From Chitinophaga ginsengisegetis (GTDB taxonomy: Bacteria; Bacteroidota; Bacteroidia; Chitinophagales; Chitinophagaceae), in assembly GCF_900168065.1 (NCBI RefSeq), contig NZ_FUZZ01000006.1, positions 62,001-126,000 on the forward strand: 64,000 nucleotides of DNA, written 5' to 3'. The position numbers and the translations under genes were made by a program. Shown piece by piece: positions 62,840 to 64,000 of this stretch (position 1 is its first letter; the number at the start of each line of letters is the position of its first letter). The notes under the pieces are model-generated. The model did not search any database. It was not told where the DNA came from and saw nothing but the letters and a program-made list of their open reading frames with translations.

Positions 62840-64000
62840 ATGTTAAACAAGCAATTTGATTCTCTATTGCCTATCAAAGCATCATTTTTATTGCTATTCC
62901 TTTTGGGCATCTCACAAATTTCCTTTGCTCAGCAAAAAATAACGGTAAGCGGTAATGTTGTATCAGACAGCAGTCAACCCGTTTCCAATGTAACTATAAG
63001 AATAAAAGGCGGGACTGCCGGTGGAACCACTGATGAAAACGGCTCCTTTAAGATTAGCGTTGCTAAGGGTGCAGTCCTGCTTTTTTCTTCTATAGGATAT
63101 GAAGAGAAACAGGTAACAGCCATGAAAGATGGAGCGGTACTAACGGTGATGCTTACCCCAAGCAATGCCAGGTTAAATGACATTGTGGTGGTTGGATACG
63201 GGACCCGCAAAAAAGAAACGCTGACAGGTTCCATTGCTTCTGTTAAAGGAAGCGACCTGGTTAAATCACCGGCGGGTAATTTCTCCAATTCGTTAGCAGG
63301 CCGATTACCTGGTTTGGTGGCTATTACCAGAACAGGCGAGCCTGGAAATGACGGATCCACCTTACGGATACGCGGGGCCAATACACTTGGCGATAATTCC
63401 CCGCTTGTGGTTGTTGACGGCATTGCCGGCAGAAGCCTGGAACGGCTGGACCCCGCCACCATTGAATCTGTTACGATCTTAAAAGATGCGTCTGCAGCGA
63501 TATACGGATCACAGGCGGCCAATGGCGTTATCCTTGTCACCACCAAACGCGGCGCATCCGGTAAGCCCACCATTCAATTCTCCCTGAACCAGGGATGGAA
63601 TACACCTACCGTTCTTCCCAAAATGGCGGATGCGCCTCTTTATGCACAGTTACAGAATGAAATTTCCGCTGCTTATCATCCCGGCGACCCATTACCTTAT
63701 TCGGCAGAAGATATCCAGAAGTATAAAGATGGCTCTGATCCCTGGGGGCATCCCAATACGGATTGGTTTAAAGAAACAATCAGGAAAAATTCCCCGCAAC
63801 GCTACGGCAACTTAACGTTGTCAGGCGGCGCTGAGGCCATAAAGTATTTCATTTCACTTGGATCGAATTTTACCGACGGGATTTTCAGGGACGGAGCTAC
63901 TAACTATTCGCAGACTAATTTTCAAAGTAATATTGACGCAAAAGTTACCAACAACATCCGTTTGAGTTTTGATGTGGTTGGGCGGCAGGAAAACAGGAAC
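62840..64000 (+). CDS. SusC-family TonB-dependent transporter, 3' end outside window
   Basis: The first 387 codons; the frame is open to the last base. The start is ATG 62840; the ATG at 62835 meets a stop after three codons. Signal peptide near FLLLFLLGISQISFAQ, carboxypeptidase-D-like domain (about 36-115, GTTDENGSFKISV), then the TonB plug: NDIVVVGYGTRKKE, VTILKDASAAIYGSQAANGVILVTTKRG. It is a different SusC from the one at 11879 and begins another utilisation locus to the right of the window. Confidence 0.93.
   Translation, partial: MLNKQFDSLLPIKASFLLLFLLGISQISFAQQKITVSGNVVSDSSQPVSNVTIRIKGGTAGGTTDENGSFKISVAKGAVLLFSSIGYEEKQVTAMKDGAVLTVMLTPSNARLNDIVVVGYGTRKKETLTGSIASVKGSDLVKSPAGNFSNSLAGRLPGLVAITRTGEPGNDGSTLRIRGANTLGDNSPLVVVDGIAGRSLERLDPATIESVTILKDASAAIYGSQAANGVILVTTKRGASGKPTIQFSLNQGWNTPTVLPKMADAPLYAQLQNEISAAYHPGDPLPYSAEDIQKYKDGSDPWGHPNTDWFKETIRKNSPQRYGNLTLSGGAEAIKYFISLGSNFTDGIFRDGATNYSQTNFQSNIDAKVTNNIRLSFDVVGRQENRN

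Noticed and set aside
62974..63573. Long open frame on the minus strand (199 codons)
   Set aside because: It is antisense to the SusC gene, whose plug motifs are unmistakable.

Overview
The window is from a Bacteroidota chromosome and looks most like Chitinophaga or a close relative. Evidence for this: SusC/SusD pairs, exported enzymes starting with RRxFL-type signal peptides, weak or absent Shine-Dalgarno sequences, and promoters with the Bacteroidota -7 box TAnnTTTG. Genes are densely packed and almost all belong to accessory carbohydrate or amide catabolism. I see no rRNA, tRNA, CRISPR array or insertion sequence.

Layout. (1) 1-3009 is the 3' part of a heparinase II/III-like lyase gene that begins before the window. 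It ends at a perfect 15-bp inverted repeat. (2) 42935-3117 holds a large locus built from four transcription units: a leftward operon (11335 to 3117: FAH-family hydrolase, SDR, two-domain amidohydrolase, beta-propeller protein, two exported DegT aminotransferases); a rightward operon (11879 to 23349: SusC, SusD, two paralogous lipoproteins, GH36-like glycosidase, NodB-like protein, D-threonine-aldolase-like enzyme, M19 dipeptidase); a second rightward operon (23505 to about 36709: RidA, 3-hydroxyacyl-CoA-dehydrogenase-like enzyme, EamA transporter, DHDPS-family lyase, two GH20 enzymes, propeller/HEAT dehydrogenase, HiPIP, ceramidase-like protein, enolase-superfamily enzyme, small lipoprotein) followed by a GntR/FCD regulator; and a leftward operon (42935 to 37437: Nramp-like transporter, altered epimerase, second DHDPS-family lyase, M20 amidohydrolase, exported Gfo/Idh/MocA oxidoreductase).

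The strongest result is that palindromes centred on TGTATACA, or near variants, sit at the promoters of all five units of this locus including gntR, and I did not find the extended palindrome elsewhere. The spacing to the -7 box repeats exactly between promoters. I infer that the GntR protein at 36761 controls the whole 40-kb block. No described pathway that I know matches the full enzyme set. It combines a signature for deoxy-sugar-acid breakdown (lactonase-like amidohydrolase, SDR, FAH) with enzymes of amide and D-amino-acid chemistry (M19, M20, D-TA, RidA, muconate-lactonizing-subgroup enolase) and hexosaminidases. A glycoconjugate carrying an amide-linked or amino-sugar part is a plausible substrate, but this is inference.

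(3) 43133-49666 is a second rightward operon: a ThuA-like/PQQ-type dehydrogenase/PKD/cytochrome c/CBM6 protein, an MFS transporter and two Gfo/Idh/MocA oxidoreductases, one of which is a paralogue of the oxidoreductase at 37437. This resembles 3-keto-sugar chemistry. (4) 49822-59110 holds ordinary small units (SMP-30-like protein, aldo/keto reductase, three AraC regulators, epimerase, DoxX-like protein, DUF2147 protein, SDR) punctuated by three copies of a hairpin-linked intergenic repeat. (5) 59678-64000 holds a TIM-barrel isomerase, two paralogous AraC regulators facing each other, and the first 387 codons of a new SusC gene that runs off the end.
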